In this document: positions 35,576 through 44,868 of the stretch, piece by piece
How positions within the stretch are numbered: position 1 is the first letter of the stretch
How the letters are laid out: each line of letters begins with the position of its first letter
Assembly: GCA_002480565.1 (NCBI GenBank)
Contig: DLCK01000082.1
Coordinates: 1-64,000, forward strand
DNA length: 64,000 bases
DNA from: Phycisphaerales bacterium UBA7800
GTDB taxonomy: Bacteria > Planctomycetota > Phycisphaerae > Phycisphaerales > Phycisphaeraceae
Reading direction: 5' to 3'
Notes under the pieces: model-generated
The model's input: the letters and a program-made list of their open reading frames with translations, nothing else
What the model was told of the DNA's origin: nothing
Database searches by the model: none
Translations under genes and position numbers: made by a program

Positions 35576-36337
35576 ATGCTCAAACAACTTGAACGAAAAC
35601 TCGGACGGTTTTGTATCCCTCATCTGACATGGCTGCTCATTGGCGGGCAGGTGTTGTTTTTCATGGGGATTCTTGCCAACCCTGATTTATACGGGCAGAT
35701 CGTGCTGATCCCCAACAAAGTGCTTGAAGGTGAAGTCTGGCGATTGCTGGTTTTCATGTTCATCCCTGAATCGATACATCCTCTGTGGTTCGCTTTTGCG
35801 ATGTACATTCTTTACTTGATTGGCAATGCACTTGAAGCACACTGGGGTGAGTTTCGCTACAACCTGTATATTTTCGTCGGCATGTTTGGAACCATTGCAG
35901 CATCATTTATCCAACCTGATCAACCGGCTACGAACTTCTATCTGATGACGTCGATTTTCCTGGCATTCGCTTATCTGTACCCCGATTTTGAATTTTATCT
36001 TTTCTTCTTTCTGCCGGTAAAGGTCAAGTATCTGGGAATGCTATCCGCAGCGTTTCTGGTCTTTGAGTTCATACAGACAGACCTTGCAGGCAAGGCGCTT
36101 ATCAGTGTCGCGTTCCTGAATTTCAGTCTGTTCTTCAGTGCCGACATCATGCACCGTGTCAAAGGCAGACGTCGTCGCATGGAGCAGAAAGTCCAGGCCA
36201 TCAAGCAAGCCAGCACGCCATTTCACATTTGCAGCATCTGCAAGCGCAACGACCTGACTGACCCACAACTGCACTTTCGATACCAACCAGGCAATGGCGA
36301 GCCGGTGTGCTATTGCGAAGACCACATGCCCGAATAA
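35576..36337 (+). CDS. Rhomboid-like membrane protein with C-terminal zinc-ribbon-like segment
   Basis: A 253-residue protein with about six membrane helices in the rhomboid order: WRLLVFMFIPESIH (rhomboid loop 1 WR motif), LYLIGNALEAHWGEFRYN, FYLMTSIFLAFAYLYPDFEF. The active GxSG serine motif of helix 4 and the helix-6 histidine are not visible, so it may be an inactive rhomboid (pseudoprotease). The tail after residue ~205 is soluble with CSICKRND and PVCYCEDHMPE, a Cys/His cluster that could bind zinc. Follows the membrane gene at 34791. Confidence 0.8.
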   Translation: MLKQLERKLGRFCIPHLTWLLIGGQVLFFMGILANPDLYGQIVLIPNKVLEGEVWRLLVFMFIPESIHPLWFAFAMYILYLIGNALEAHWGEFRYNLYIFVGMFGTIAASFIQPDQPATNFYLMTSIFLAFAYLYPDFEFYLFFFLPVKVKYLGMLSAAFLVFEFIQTDLAGKALISVAFLNFSLFFSADIMHRVKGRRRRMEQKVQAIKQASTPFHICSICKRNDLTDPQLHFRYQPGNGEPVCYCEDHMPE

Positions 36338-36382
36338 TCAGCGAACGGCAAACAGGAAATGATCTGAATTTCAATCCTCGTG

Positions 36383-36388
36383 TATAAT
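36383..36388 (+). promoter_or_regulatory. Candidate -10 box for the GNAT-mfd operon
   Basis: TATAAT 38 nt before the GNAT start codon, in an otherwise plain stretch. No good -35 sequence at the right distance, so the promoter call is tentative. Confidence 0.4.
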
Positions 36389-36425
36389 GTTCCGTTTGCC
36401 ATCTGGTCGATAGGAATGGTTAGAC

Positions 36426-36980
36426 ATGATTCGCCGTGCAATGATCAAAGATATCGTCGGTATTGCTGCACTCGTCAACAAGTTTGCCGAGCGTGGTGTC
36501 ATGTTGCACCGATCCCTTGAGCATCTCTATGAGCATGTTCGGGACTTTCACGTGGCTGTGGATGACGAGAATCATGTCGTGGGTGTTTGTGGCCTGAATA
36601 TCGTCTGGGCAGATTTGGCTGAAGTCTACTCGCTGGCCGTCGACGCATCGCAGCAAGGTAAAGGACTTGGCAGCCGACTCGTCGAAGCGACCATCGAAGA
36701 CGCACGGGAGTTAGGCATCGCCAAGCTCATGAGCCTGACCTATGAGCAGCGATTCTTTGAGCGTCTGGGATTCACGGTTGTGGATCGGATGACGCTACCG
36801 TTAAAAGTCTGGAGCGAGTGTGTGCATTGCCCCAAGAATCAGGCATGCGACGAAATCGCCATGGTCTATCAACTGGACGTCCCCACAATCGAAGCGCCCA
36901 AGCCAGGCCAGTCTGTGGGCAACATCATCGAACTTCCCGTGTTGGCCAACGACATGGAACATCCTGACGTAAAATCATGA
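36426..36980 (+). CDS. GNAT-family N-acetyltransferase (ArgA-type)
   Basis: A 184-residue protein with a complete GNAT core: IRRAMIKDIVGIAALVN, DFHVAVDDENHVVGVCGL, LAEVYSLAVDASQQGKGLGS (acetyl-CoA loop QQGKGLG) and FFERLGFTVVDR. The C-terminal cysteines ECVHCPKNQACDE are typical of ArgA-like amino-acid N-acetyltransferases, which make N-acetylglutamate in arginine synthesis. No arg genes are near, so that role is inference. Its last codon overlaps the mfd start (ATGA), so the two are translated together. Confidence 0.9.
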   Translation: MIRRAMIKDIVGIAALVNKFAERGVMLHRSLEHLYEHVRDFHVAVDDENHVVGVCGLNIVWADLAEVYSLAVDASQQGKGLGSRLVEATIEDARELGIAKLMSLTYEQRFFERLGFTVVDRMTLPLKVWSECVHCPKNQACDEIAMVYQLDVPTIEAPKPGQSVGNIIELPVLANDMEHPDVKS

Positions 36981-39900
36981 CCGTGACCAAGCAGCCGACA
37001 CATCCATGGTTAGCTGATCTGCTCGATAGTTCACAGGTCAAGATCATCACCCGCCAACTTGCTTCGGCGAAGGTCAAGCGTTTTGTCGCGCACGGTTCGC
37101 AAGGTTCAAGTGCGGCCCTGCTGTGTGGTGCCGTTGCATTACAAGGCCATCGCCACATTCTCATGGTCGTCGGACATCTGGATGATGCAGATAACGCAGT
37201 CGAAGATTTGGAACTTTGGCAGCAAGCAGGTCACGATCTGCAAGTCCGGCGCTTTGGCGCGTTGGAAGTATTACCCGGTGAAAGCAGTGTCTCACTGGAA
37301 CTGCTCGCAGAGCGGTTATCGCTTGTACACGAGATGTCCGACTCCGCAAGCAACTATGCCAAGCCGATGGTCATCGTCGCTCCGGTTCAGGCTCTGATGC
37401 AGTCGGTGCCCATCCCCAGTGCGATTCCGGATATGGCATTGACGCTTAAAGTCGGCCAGGAACTCTCGCCGGGCAATCTTGCGACATGGCTCACCGATGC
37501 AGGCTATCAACGTGTCGAAGGCATCGAACAACCCGGTGAATTTGCCGTCCGTGGCGGGATCGTCGATATCTACCCCCCCATGGGTGCCAATCAGGACCCT
37601 GTACGCCTGGACTACTTCGGTGACGATATCGACAGCATCAGCATGGTCGATCCCGACACCATGGGCAGTGGCAAGCGACTGGAGAACGTCCAACTCATCG
37701 GCGCCAAACTTGAGCAGCTCCAGTCCGACAATGCGACCACCGCGCTTTGGGAATTACTCCCCAAAGACACCGCAGTGGTGCTCCACGAAGTAATGGAACT
37801 CTCCGAGCAGGCACGAGGTTATTACGAACGACTCACCAATCCTGTAGGCATTTACGCTCCGACCACGGTCTTTAAATCGCTGATCAAATTCCCGCACGTG
37901 GAGATGAACCAGTACAGCTCAACCAGCGGAACGGAAACCGCGGTCACCTTGCCCATCGGTTCACTGACTCCCTTTAGCGAAACCGCATCCACTGCGGTCA
38001 AAGAGTTGGGCGAACGTATCGAAACGGGGTCTGACCCCGTTTTAGTCAACGGCTCTGAGACAGTCAAAAAACTCGTAGTCCTCTGTCCAAAGCCTGCTGA
38101 ACGCGAACGACTCATCGAACTCATCGAGCAACACATCCCCGGCATGCTCGACCAACTGACCATTGAAGTCGGTTACCTCTACCGCGGATTCACCTGGCAG
38201 AATGATGATGGCACGGAGATGATCCTTGTCCCGCATCAGGAAATCTTCCACCGCTATGAAGTCCGTCGAACCATCCGCCGACTTTCAGGTTCACAAGCTG
38301 CAGGCAGTCGCGCATCCGACGCGTTTCTGGACTTAACACCCGGTGATTATGTCGTGCACATCGACCATGGCATCGCCCTCTTCCGAGGCCTCCGCGCCAT
38401 GACCCCCGGAAGCAAAAGAACTGCAGACAACCAGCCGCTTCCGACCAAGAAAAAGAAAACCGACAAGTCTGCCCCGACTGAAGAATATCTGACTCTTGAG
38501 TTTGCCGACCGCGCGATGCTTCATGTCCCTGCGACGCAGATCGACATGGTCAGCAAGTACATCGGCGGATTTGAAGGTCGACCACCGCTTTCGAAACTTG
38601 GTGGCAAGCGTTGGGAAAAACAAAAAGAGCAAGTCGAAGATGCTGTCAAGGACATGGCCAGCGAATTGCTACGCGTTCAAGCTGCACGTCAAGCCATCCC
38701 CGGTATCCGCTTCCCCGACGACACCAAGTGGCAAAGAGAGTTCGAAGCCGAATTCCCATACCAGGAGACCGAAGACCAACTCTCGGCAATCCATTCCTGT
38801 AAACAGGACATGATGTCGCCACGCCCCATGGATCGACTCATCTGTGGTGATGTGGGATTCGGCAAGACCGAGGTCGCCATCCGTGCTGCGTTTAAAGCAG
38901 CCGACTCGGGCAAGCAGGTTGCTGTCCTCGTCCCCACCACAGTCTTGGCTGAGCAGCACGAACGAACCTTCAAAAAGCGCATGGCCGACTATCCGATCAA
39001 CATCGAATGCATCAATCGCTTTAAGACCGGCAAGCAAGCCAAAGCCATCATCACCGGCCTGGCCACCAAGTCCGTCGACATCGTCATCGGAACCCACCGA
39101 CTCTTGAGCAAGGACATCCGTTTTGCGGATCTGGGCTTGGTCATCATCGACGAGGAACAACGCTTTGGCGTTGAACACAAAAACAAACTCCTGCAATTCC
39201 GACTCACCGCAGATGTGCTGACACTTTCCGCCACGCCAATCCCGCGAACACTGCATATGTCGATGCTCGGATTGCGCGACATCAGTTCGCTGACCATCCC
39301 CCCTGCGGATCGACGTGCAATTGTCACAGAAGTGCTCAGCTACAACGAACACCGTGTTAAAAATGCCATCATCCGTGAACTGAATCGCAATGGGCAGGTC
39401 TACTATGTCCATAACCGCGTGCATGACATTCAGTCGGTCGCAGATAACGTCAAACGTCTTGTCCCTGACGCGCGTGTGATCATCGGACATGGGCAGATGG
39501 CGGGACATGAACTGGAGCGCGTCATGCTCAAGTTCATCCGCAAGCAGGCGGACGTGCTGGTGTCCACCACCATCATTGAATCGGGCATCGACATCCCAAC
39601 CGCCAACACCATGATTATTGATCAGGCGGATATCTTCGGCCTTGCTGAACTGCATCAATTGCGTGGGCGTGTCGGGCGGTACAAGCATCGTGCGTATTGC
39701 TATTTGATGCTGCCTGAGGATCGGCCGGTCAATGACAAAGCGGTCAAGCGTCTGCGAGCCATTGAGCAGTATGCGATGCTCGGCGCCGGATTCAAAATTG
39801 CGATGCGCGACCTGGAAATTCGTGGTGCAGGCAACCTGCTTGGTTCTGAGCAGTCCGGGCATATCGCAGCAGTCGGCTATGACATGTACTGTCAGATGCT

Positions 39901-40390
39901 CGAACATGCCACCAAGCGATTGCGTCACGAACGGATCATCGAACCAGCCAAGACCCATCTGGAATTGCCAGCCATCGGCCAACTGCCCAAGAGTTACATC
40001 AGCAGTGATAAATTCCGCATGGAAGCCTACCGCCGCCTGAGTCGTGCGTTGTCGATGGATGAATATGATGCAGTGGTCAAAGACATCACCGATGCCTATG
40101 GCAAAGCACCATCCCCTGCCCAAACCTACATGGACTTAACTGAAATTCGACTTGCTGCAACGCTGCTTCAAATCGACATTCTCAAACTCGAAGGCCCGGA
40201 CCTGATCTTCAAAACCAAAGCGCCACAGGAAGTCTTCAAAATTTTTGAAGGTGCCCCCGGACGAGTCAGCCTCATTGATGAGACCACGGTCTACTACCGC
40301 CCGCCAGCAAACTACCTGCAACCCGTCTCAACACTCTTGGCAGTCTTGCGCAAGCTATTGGTCCGACCTGCACGGGATATGGACTTCTGA
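36977..40390 (+). CDS. mfd: Transcription-repair coupling factor Mfd
   Basis: 1137 residues, normal for Mfd. N-terminal UvrB-like module (FGALEVLPGESSVSLELLAE, GEFAVRGGIVDIYPP), the RNA-polymerase-interaction domain (GDYVVHIDHGIALFRG, then LTLEFADRAMLHVP), the superfamily 2 translocase with Walker A K630 (GDVGFGKTEVA), DEEQRFG, SATPIPRTLHMS and the TRG-like segment (QLRGRVGRYKHRAYC), and the C-terminal domain (YRRLSRAL). It displaces stalled RNA polymerase and recruits the UvrABC repair system. Overlaps the preceding GNAT gene by 4 nt and its stop directly abuts the convergent stop of the VKOR gene. Confidence 0.97.
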   Translation: MTVTKQPTHPWLADLLDSSQVKIITRQLASAKVKRFVAHGSQGSSAALLCGAVALQGHRHILMVVGHLDDADNAVEDLELWQQAGHDLQVRRFGALEVLPGESSVSLELLAERLSLVHEMSDSASNYAKPMVIVAPVQALMQSVPIPSAIPDMALTLKVGQELSPGNLATWLTDAGYQRVEGIEQPGEFAVRGGIVDIYPPMGANQDPVRLDYFGDDIDSISMVDPDTMGSGKRLENVQLIGAKLEQLQSDNATTALWELLPKDTAVVLHEVMELSEQARGYYERLTNPVGIYAPTTVFKSLIKFPHVEMNQYSSTSGTETAVTLPIGSLTPFSETASTAVKELGERIETGSDPVLVNGSETVKKLVVLCPKPAERERLIELIEQHIPGMLDQLTIEVGYLYRGFTWQNDDGTEMILVPHQEIFHRYEVRRTIRRLSGSQAAGSRASDAFLDLTPGDYVVHIDHGIALFRGLRAMTPGSKRTADNQPLPTKKKKTDKSAPTEEYLTLEFADRAMLHVPATQIDMVSKYIGGFEGRPPLSKLGGKRWEKQKEQVEDAVKDMASELLRVQAARQAIPGIRFPDDTKWQREFEAEFPYQETEDQLSAIHSCKQDMMSPRPMDRLICGDVGFGKTEVAIRAAFKAADSGKQVAVLVPTTVLAEQHERTFKKRMADYPINIECINRFKTGKQAKAIITGLATKSVDIVIGTHRLLSKDIRFADLGLVIIDEEQRFGVEHKNKLLQFRLTADVLTLSATPIPRTLHMSMLGLRDISSLTIPPADRRAIVTEVLSYNEHRVKNAIIRELNRNGQVYYVHNRVHDIQSVADNVKRLVPDARVIIGHGQMAGHELERVMLKFIRKQADVLVSTTIIESGIDIPTANTMIIDQADIFGLAELHQLRGRVGRYKHRAYCYLMLPEDRPVNDKAVKRLRAIEQYAMLGAGFKIAMRDLEIRGAGNLLGSEQSGHIAAVGYDMYCQMLEHATKRLRHERIIEPAKTHLELPAIGQLPKSYISSDKFRMEAYRRLSRALSMDEYDAVVKDITDAYGKAPSPAQTYMDLTEIRLAATLLQIDILKLEGPDLIFKTKAPQEVFKIFEGAPGRVSLIDETTVYYRPPANYLQPVSTLLAVLRKLLVRPARDMDF

Positions 40391-41575
40391 TTACTTGCCA
40401 GTTGGCAGAACAGATTCAACCGGCACCAAACCCAACTCATCTTCGAGCAGGTCATACAAATCCAACACATCACCAGGGCGACCTGCAATGAGCGTATTCT
40501 TACCCATGAGTTTGGGGACCACGCCTCCGCCAGCATGCTGATACAAACCGATATTGCGTTCAAGTTCCTTGGCCACCCATGGATCAGCGATCGCTTGATT
40601 CAATGCTGCTTCACTGCCAAAGAGTTCAATGGCTTTGACACGTGCGGCCTGGGCATCGGAAACCGTTTCAATGAGCCAACGATCAAATTCGCTGAACTTA
40701 TCAGGCAACGCGTGATAAACCGCCAAGGCCAAGATCGCCAGACTGCACGCATCTTTGTGACGTTCTTCAGTTTTGGCCACTGCTGGATTACAGTCGCTAT
40801 TAAGTGGCATGGGTAAAGCGATGATCGCCAGTTGATCGCCATAACGCGCAACGGCCTGCTGAAGATTCCCATGCAATGCCCGACAGTGTGGGCAGGTGTA
40901 GTCAAAGAGATACATCAAAAATTCTTTGGCGTCCGGCGAACCCAATAGCGGATGTTTACTGGGATTGATCGCGACACGATTGCCCATGAGTAAGACCTGT
41001 TTACTGCTGATTGCTGCGGGAGCTTTATTGTCCGTGTCAATCACCTGCACGGTATGCGTGACCGCTTTGGTATTAATCTGTAACGACAGCATCGCAACCA
41101 CAGGCAAGAGTCCAACAAGTGATAAAAACCGCTTGTTCCAAGGGATCAAAACCAATACCAACAGACCGCCCAGCAATCCAAACACATGAGCAGTCATGCA
41201 CCAGATACATATTTTCTTGAGGATTACAAACTGCAACACCGTAAACCAGACCCCCGCGCCGATAATGCTCATCGCACATAACCCAGCAAGGAGTTGGGCG
41301 AGTTGCGCGTTGGGACGTCGCAGACCATTCAGCGAACCAAGAGTGATCAGATAAATCGCAATTGCCAAAGCGCTGGATGGGACCGGGCCAACCTTTGACC
41401 ACTTACTGTTTAGAACAGACTCACAATCAAATGCGGTGTCCGCGCCGCAACCTGCCATCGCCCCGCCTCCTGAAAGCGAGTGATACAGCAGGTATCCGCT
41501 GACTGCTAATGCGCCGAACACCAACACGCGGGCGCCCCAGAGTAAACCACTTGATACAGGTTTCTTATCCGTCAT
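40391..41575 (-). CDS. Vitamin K epoxide reductase fused to a thioredoxin-like DsbA domain
   Basis: A 394-residue membrane protein. Residues 10-170 form a VKOR four-helix domain with loop cysteines C43 and C51 and the active-site pair C123-I-W-C126. Residues ~195-390 form a periplasmic thioredoxin-like DsbA/DsbG-type domain with C228-P-H-C231. This fusion oxidises thiols in exported proteins, the VKOR part re-oxidising the DsbA part with quinone. It would suit a bacterium exporting many disulfide-bearing enzymes. Last of four minus-strand genes and overlaps the preceding GNAT gene by 11 nt. Confidence 0.93.
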   Translation of the reverse strand: MTDKKPVSSGLLWGARVLVFGALAVSGYLLYHSLSGGGAMAGCGADTAFDCESVLNSKWSKVGPVPSSALAIAIYLITLGSLNGLRRPNAQLAQLLAGLCAMSIIGAGVWFTVLQFVILKKICIWCMTAHVFGLLGGLLVLVLIPWNKRFLSLVGLLPVVAMLSLQINTKAVTHTVQVIDTDNKAPAAISSKQVLLMGNRVAINPSKHPLLGSPDAKEFLMYLFDYTCPHCRALHGNLQQAVARYGDQLAIIALPMPLNSDCNPAVAKTEERHKDACSLAILALAVYHALPDKFSEFDRWLIETVSDAQAARVKAIELFGSEAALNQAIADPWVAKELERNIGLYQHAGGGVVPKLMGKNTLIAGRPGDVLDLYDLLEDELGLVPVESVLPTGK

Positions 41576-42371
41576 GTTTGAGTAACCTCATATAAGTCGG
41601 CCCGGGGGCAAAACCAGCTTTGGCATACATCGGGATCGCGTAACAGCCTGGCGAACGATCCACGATGAGTTGTTGTAACTGAGCACGTTGGCAATGTTCA
41701 AGTACATGGGTGAGCATGGTGAGTCCCAATCGTTTACCACGCATCTGAGGGTCCACATAGATCGGGACCAATACGCCGGTTTGGGCTTGTGTAAAGACAC
41801 CTCCCAATGCGACGGGCTTGCCTGAGATTCGCCCCAGGAACAGGTCGAGTCGTGGTTCGTCGAGTCGATCACACATGACTGAAGCGAGCTGTGATGCGAG
41901 TTGCTCATCCCCCCCAAAGTCGGTCATGGCCATGCGATGATAGATGGCTTTGACTTCACGGTATGCTGCCCGCGCGGGGATCACTTGCAGGTCGGTGTTC
42001 ATGGCTTCGTAAGGTTTGAACTTGGACATCACCAGCAATTGCCGAGTGTCTGCGCGGTAGCCTTGCTTGATGGCATTATTGATCTGCGTCTCGTCAAGCA
42101 TCGGAGCAATACTGTCGATTACCAATGCATTGAGTTGCTGCTGGGCAAAGTGTTCAAGCAGTTGACTCAAACTTTCGGGACTCCCATCCCATGAGGCAGC
42201 ACGATTGGCCTGACGGATCAAGGGCGCATCGCTATTGGTCAACGCAATCACGCCATCCAATGTCGTTTCTTCACTGACCATCTGCGACATGGCAAGGGTG
42301 GCCTGCTTTAACGCAAGGATCAGCGACTCATCAGAAGGCCTGTAACTTTGCGGGGCAATGGTCAATTCCAT
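41565..42371 (-). CDS. GNAT-family N-acetyltransferase, two-part
   Basis: A 268-residue cytoplasmic protein. The C-terminal ~130 residues form the GNAT fold: RISGKPVALGGVFTQAQ, VLVPIYVDPQMRGKRLGLTM (acetyl-CoA loop MRGKRLG), QLIVDRSPGCYAIPMYAKAGF. The N-terminal half may be a second, degenerate GNAT-like unit. Between queC and the VKOR-DsbA gene in the same direction; substrate unknown. Confidence 0.88.
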   Translation of the reverse strand: MELTIAPQSYRPSDESLILALKQATLAMSQMVSEETTLDGVIALTNSDAPLIRQANRAASWDGSPESLSQLLEHFAQQQLNALVIDSIAPMLDETQINNAIKQGYRADTRQLLVMSKFKPYEAMNTDLQVIPARAAYREVKAIYHRMAMTDFGGDEQLASQLASVMCDRLDEPRLDLFLGRISGKPVALGGVFTQAQTGVLVPIYVDPQMRGKRLGLTMLTHVLEHCQRAQLQQLIVDRSPGCYAIPMYAKAGFAPGPTYMRLLKHDG

Positions 42372-42405
42372 GAGGTCTTTCGTTGGCGGGTTGGCAGTTA
42401 AACAA

Positions 42406-43125
42406 TCAATCGAGATGGCTTAACACGGGGTCTTTGGTCCCTAGTTGTTCAAAGGCATTTTTGCGAAGGATACAACTGTCACAACAACCACAGGCCCGGC
42501 CCTGATCGTCAGGATCATAACAGCTATGGGTCAAACCGTAATCGACCCCGAGCTTTAAACCACGTTCGATAATGTCGGTCTTGGGCAATTGGATCAGTGG
42601 CGTGTGAATGGTCAATTGCTTGCCATTGACGCCTGCTTTGGTGGCAAGGTTAGCCATCTTTTCAAAGGCATGAATAAATGCTGGACGACAGTCGGGATAG
42701 CCTGAGTAGTCCACCGCATTGACGCCGATAAAAATGTCACCGCAGCCTTTAATCTCACCTAACGCCAAAGCATATGAAAGAAAAATAGTGTTCCGCGCAG
42801 GCACATAGGTGACGGGAATTTCGTCTTCGACCATCTGTGATTCGTCACGGTTCTTGGGGACATCAATATCATCAGTCAATGCTGAACCGCCAAAATCACG
42901 CAGATTCAGACTGATGGTTTGATGCGAGGCAGCACCAAGTTGATCAGCGATGCGTTTTGCACATTCAAGTTCCACATCGTGACGCTGACCGTAATCAAAG
43001 CTCAGCGCGTGACAGGTAAAGCCCTGATTCACCGCAATGGCTAACGTGGTCGCTGAATCCAGACCGCCTGATAGCAGGACGATGGCAGATCGCGAACTGT
43101 TGTTAATGGATAATGATTCACTCAT
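42406..43125 (-). CDS. queC: 7-cyano-7-deazaguanine synthase QueC
   Basis: Start at the ATG at 43125 (239 residues). The PP-loop ATPase motif SGGLDS lies at residues 19-24, followed by SFDYGQRHDVELECA and VPARNTIFLSYALALGE. Near the end are the zinc-binding cysteines SCYDPDD...ACGCCDSC. QueC converts 7-carboxy-7-deazaguanine to preQ0 with ATP and ammonia, the last step before preQ1/queuosine. None of queD, queE or queF lies in this window. Downstream of an RDD gene (72 nt) and upstream of a GNAT gene (34 nt). Confidence 0.97.
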   Translation of the reverse strand: MSESLSINNSSRSAIVLLSGGLDSATTLAIAVNQGFTCHALSFDYGQRHDVELECAKRIADQLGAASHQTISLNLRDFGGSALTDDIDVPKNRDESQMVEDEIPVTYVPARNTIFLSYALALGEIKGCGDIFIGVNAVDYSGYPDCRPAFIHAFEKMANLATKAGVNGKQLTIHTPLIQLPKTDIIERGLKLGVDYGLTHSCYDPDDQGRACGCCDSCILRKNAFEQLGTKDPVLSHLD

Positions 43126-43197
43126 GTGATGCATGATAAGGCAGAGGCGTTGGATGGTAAATTTTTGCCTCACAAGTTGGACGAATTGCCAAGTTGC

Positions 43198-44790
43198 TTA
43201 GCTGCTGGTTTCATCCGAATCACTGGGCTTGGGTTGGATGACAACTGTCCGCGCGACCACGTCACCAAGTCGTTGCCGATAGGCGCTGACCACAACAAGC
43301 ATCGGCAGGACATACCATGCAATGAGGTCGAGAATTTTAAGCAGATTGCGGAGGATGATCTGCCAGACGTCAGGCGATTGACCTGCCATGGTGCAGACGG
43401 TGAGTCCCATGATTTTTTTACCCAGTGTCTGTGCGGTGAAAATTTCAGTGACCGTGGTATGAGTGGTGTACAAAGCGATGGTCACCATCCCCGGGACGAG
43501 TTGCTCCCAGGAGACCGCCACGCCTGGCCACTGGTCGACGAGTTGTTCCACGGTGATACCAAAACACCAACTGCTGATTAACCCGCAAGGCGCCAGATCA
43601 ATCATCAACGCCAGAAACCGCCGGGACATGGCAGAAATCTGATACCCATCAGGCACGGTCACACGTGCATTGGCCGGATCACGTCGCCAGACACTGAACA
43701 TCAACATCACGGCTACCATCAATGCCAGCGAGACCACCAAGCGTCCGGGCTGATTGGTCACATCATTGGGGTTGGCAATGGTGAGTTGGAGCGGCTCTTC
43801 GGATTGATTGCCTTGGAGGTCGAGTGTTTGGAGTGATAGTTGCTTGGCAGTATCTTTCTGTTGTTGATCCTGTTCAATCAAAGCAATTTTGTCACTCATT
43901 GCCAATAACGGCCACGGCGACATTTTGGGGGCAGTTGATTCAAAAAGGCCTAGTTCCACAATCTGCTCATCAACGATCAAATGAAGATGAATTAAACGTG
44001 ACTCGATGGTTTTGGCATTCAATGCAACAACGTTGTGTCCTTGAAGATTGAGCCATTGCAGTTGCATGCCATCGCGGACTTGTAAATCCAAAACCTGCGT
44101 TGCCCATGTGTCTTGTTTTGGCGTAACGTGGACAAGCTTGTCATTGGCAATCCCCACAAACCCTATTGCATTGTCTTTACTTATGCTGATGAGTTGGAGT
44201 TGCTTTAAATCCCACACGACTTGAGGCAATGGTTGTTGTGTCCACTTGCCATTGCGTAACGACATGAGTAATCGCGTGTCCTGCGGGGTGTCTGTGGCTG
44301 ACTTTAATCGCTCGACAGTTAACTTCGGTTCAAGAATCAGGTGGTAGCCGTCTTCGTTGACCATGCTGCTTAAGACCTTGCCCCCAACGGGGAGATTCAA
44401 CTGCACGCGCATCTTCGCCACATCAGGGAACGCGCTCTTGGGCGGTGCCACAATCAAGTCAATACTGTAGACACGCGAATCGCCAAAGACCGCAAAGAGT
44501 CGTTGGTCAATTGCAGCCAATGAAGTGGGTTGGATATCGCCATTGACCTTGGTGATCTGACGCCAGACATGCATCTCGTCACGGGCGGGATCATGTATGA
44601 GCACTTGATACGGGGAGTTGGTTGGCGTCTGTTTGTCTGTCTCCGTCGGCTGCGTCGTCACTGGGACTGGGCGTAAAACCCATTGCAATGTCTCGCCGCC
44701 AACTGCAGGTAATGGTGTAGCGTCCGACTGCGCCGATGCGCTGACAGAGAGCCACAAACTCAACATGATCATCAGAACCGTACGTTTCAT
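43198..44790 (-). CDS. RDD-family membrane protein with large extracytoplasmic N-terminal domain
   Basis: A 530-residue protein with a signal peptide (MIMLSLWLSVSASAQ). Residues ~25-340 are a soluble, strand-rich, periplasmic domain (possibly propeller-like; ITKVNGDIQPTSLAAIDQRL). A membrane helix at ~350-365 precedes the RDD domain: SRRFLALMIDLAPCGLI, TLGKKIMGLTVCTMAG and the terminal RLGDVVARTVVI. RDD proteins are membrane proteins whose function is mostly unknown; some act as sodium/proton antiporters. First of four minus-strand genes and divergent from the cysteine desulfurase gene. Confidence 0.88.
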   Translation of the reverse strand: MKRTVLMIMLSLWLSVSASAQSDATPLPAVGGETLQWVLRPVPVTTQPTETDKQTPTNSPYQVLIHDPARDEMHVWRQITKVNGDIQPTSLAAIDQRLFAVFGDSRVYSIDLIVAPPKSAFPDVAKMRVQLNLPVGGKVLSSMVNEDGYHLILEPKLTVERLKSATDTPQDTRLLMSLRNGKWTQQPLPQVVWDLKQLQLISISKDNAIGFVGIANDKLVHVTPKQDTWATQVLDLQVRDGMQLQWLNLQGHNVVALNAKTIESRLIHLHLIVDEQIVELGLFESTAPKMSPWPLLAMSDKIALIEQDQQQKDTAKQLSLQTLDLQGNQSEEPLQLTIANPNDVTNQPGRLVVSLALMVAVMLMFSVWRRDPANARVTVPDGYQISAMSRRFLALMIDLAPCGLISSWCFGITVEQLVDQWPGVAVSWEQLVPGMVTIALYTTHTTVTEIFTAQTLGKKIMGLTVCTMAGQSPDVWQIILRNLLKILDLIAWYVLPMLVVVSAYRQRLGDVVARTVVIQPKPSDSDETSS

Positions 44791-44868
44791 TGCTCAACAC
44801 AATACGTCATTGCTGGCGAATCGTCGAGTAACAGGACGTCCGGACGCTGCTGCCGTACAATACTGAAC

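Noticed and set aside
38669..40123. 484-residue open frame on the minus strand opposite mfd
   Set aside because: It mirrors the codon pattern of mfd, has no family motifs and no ribosome site.
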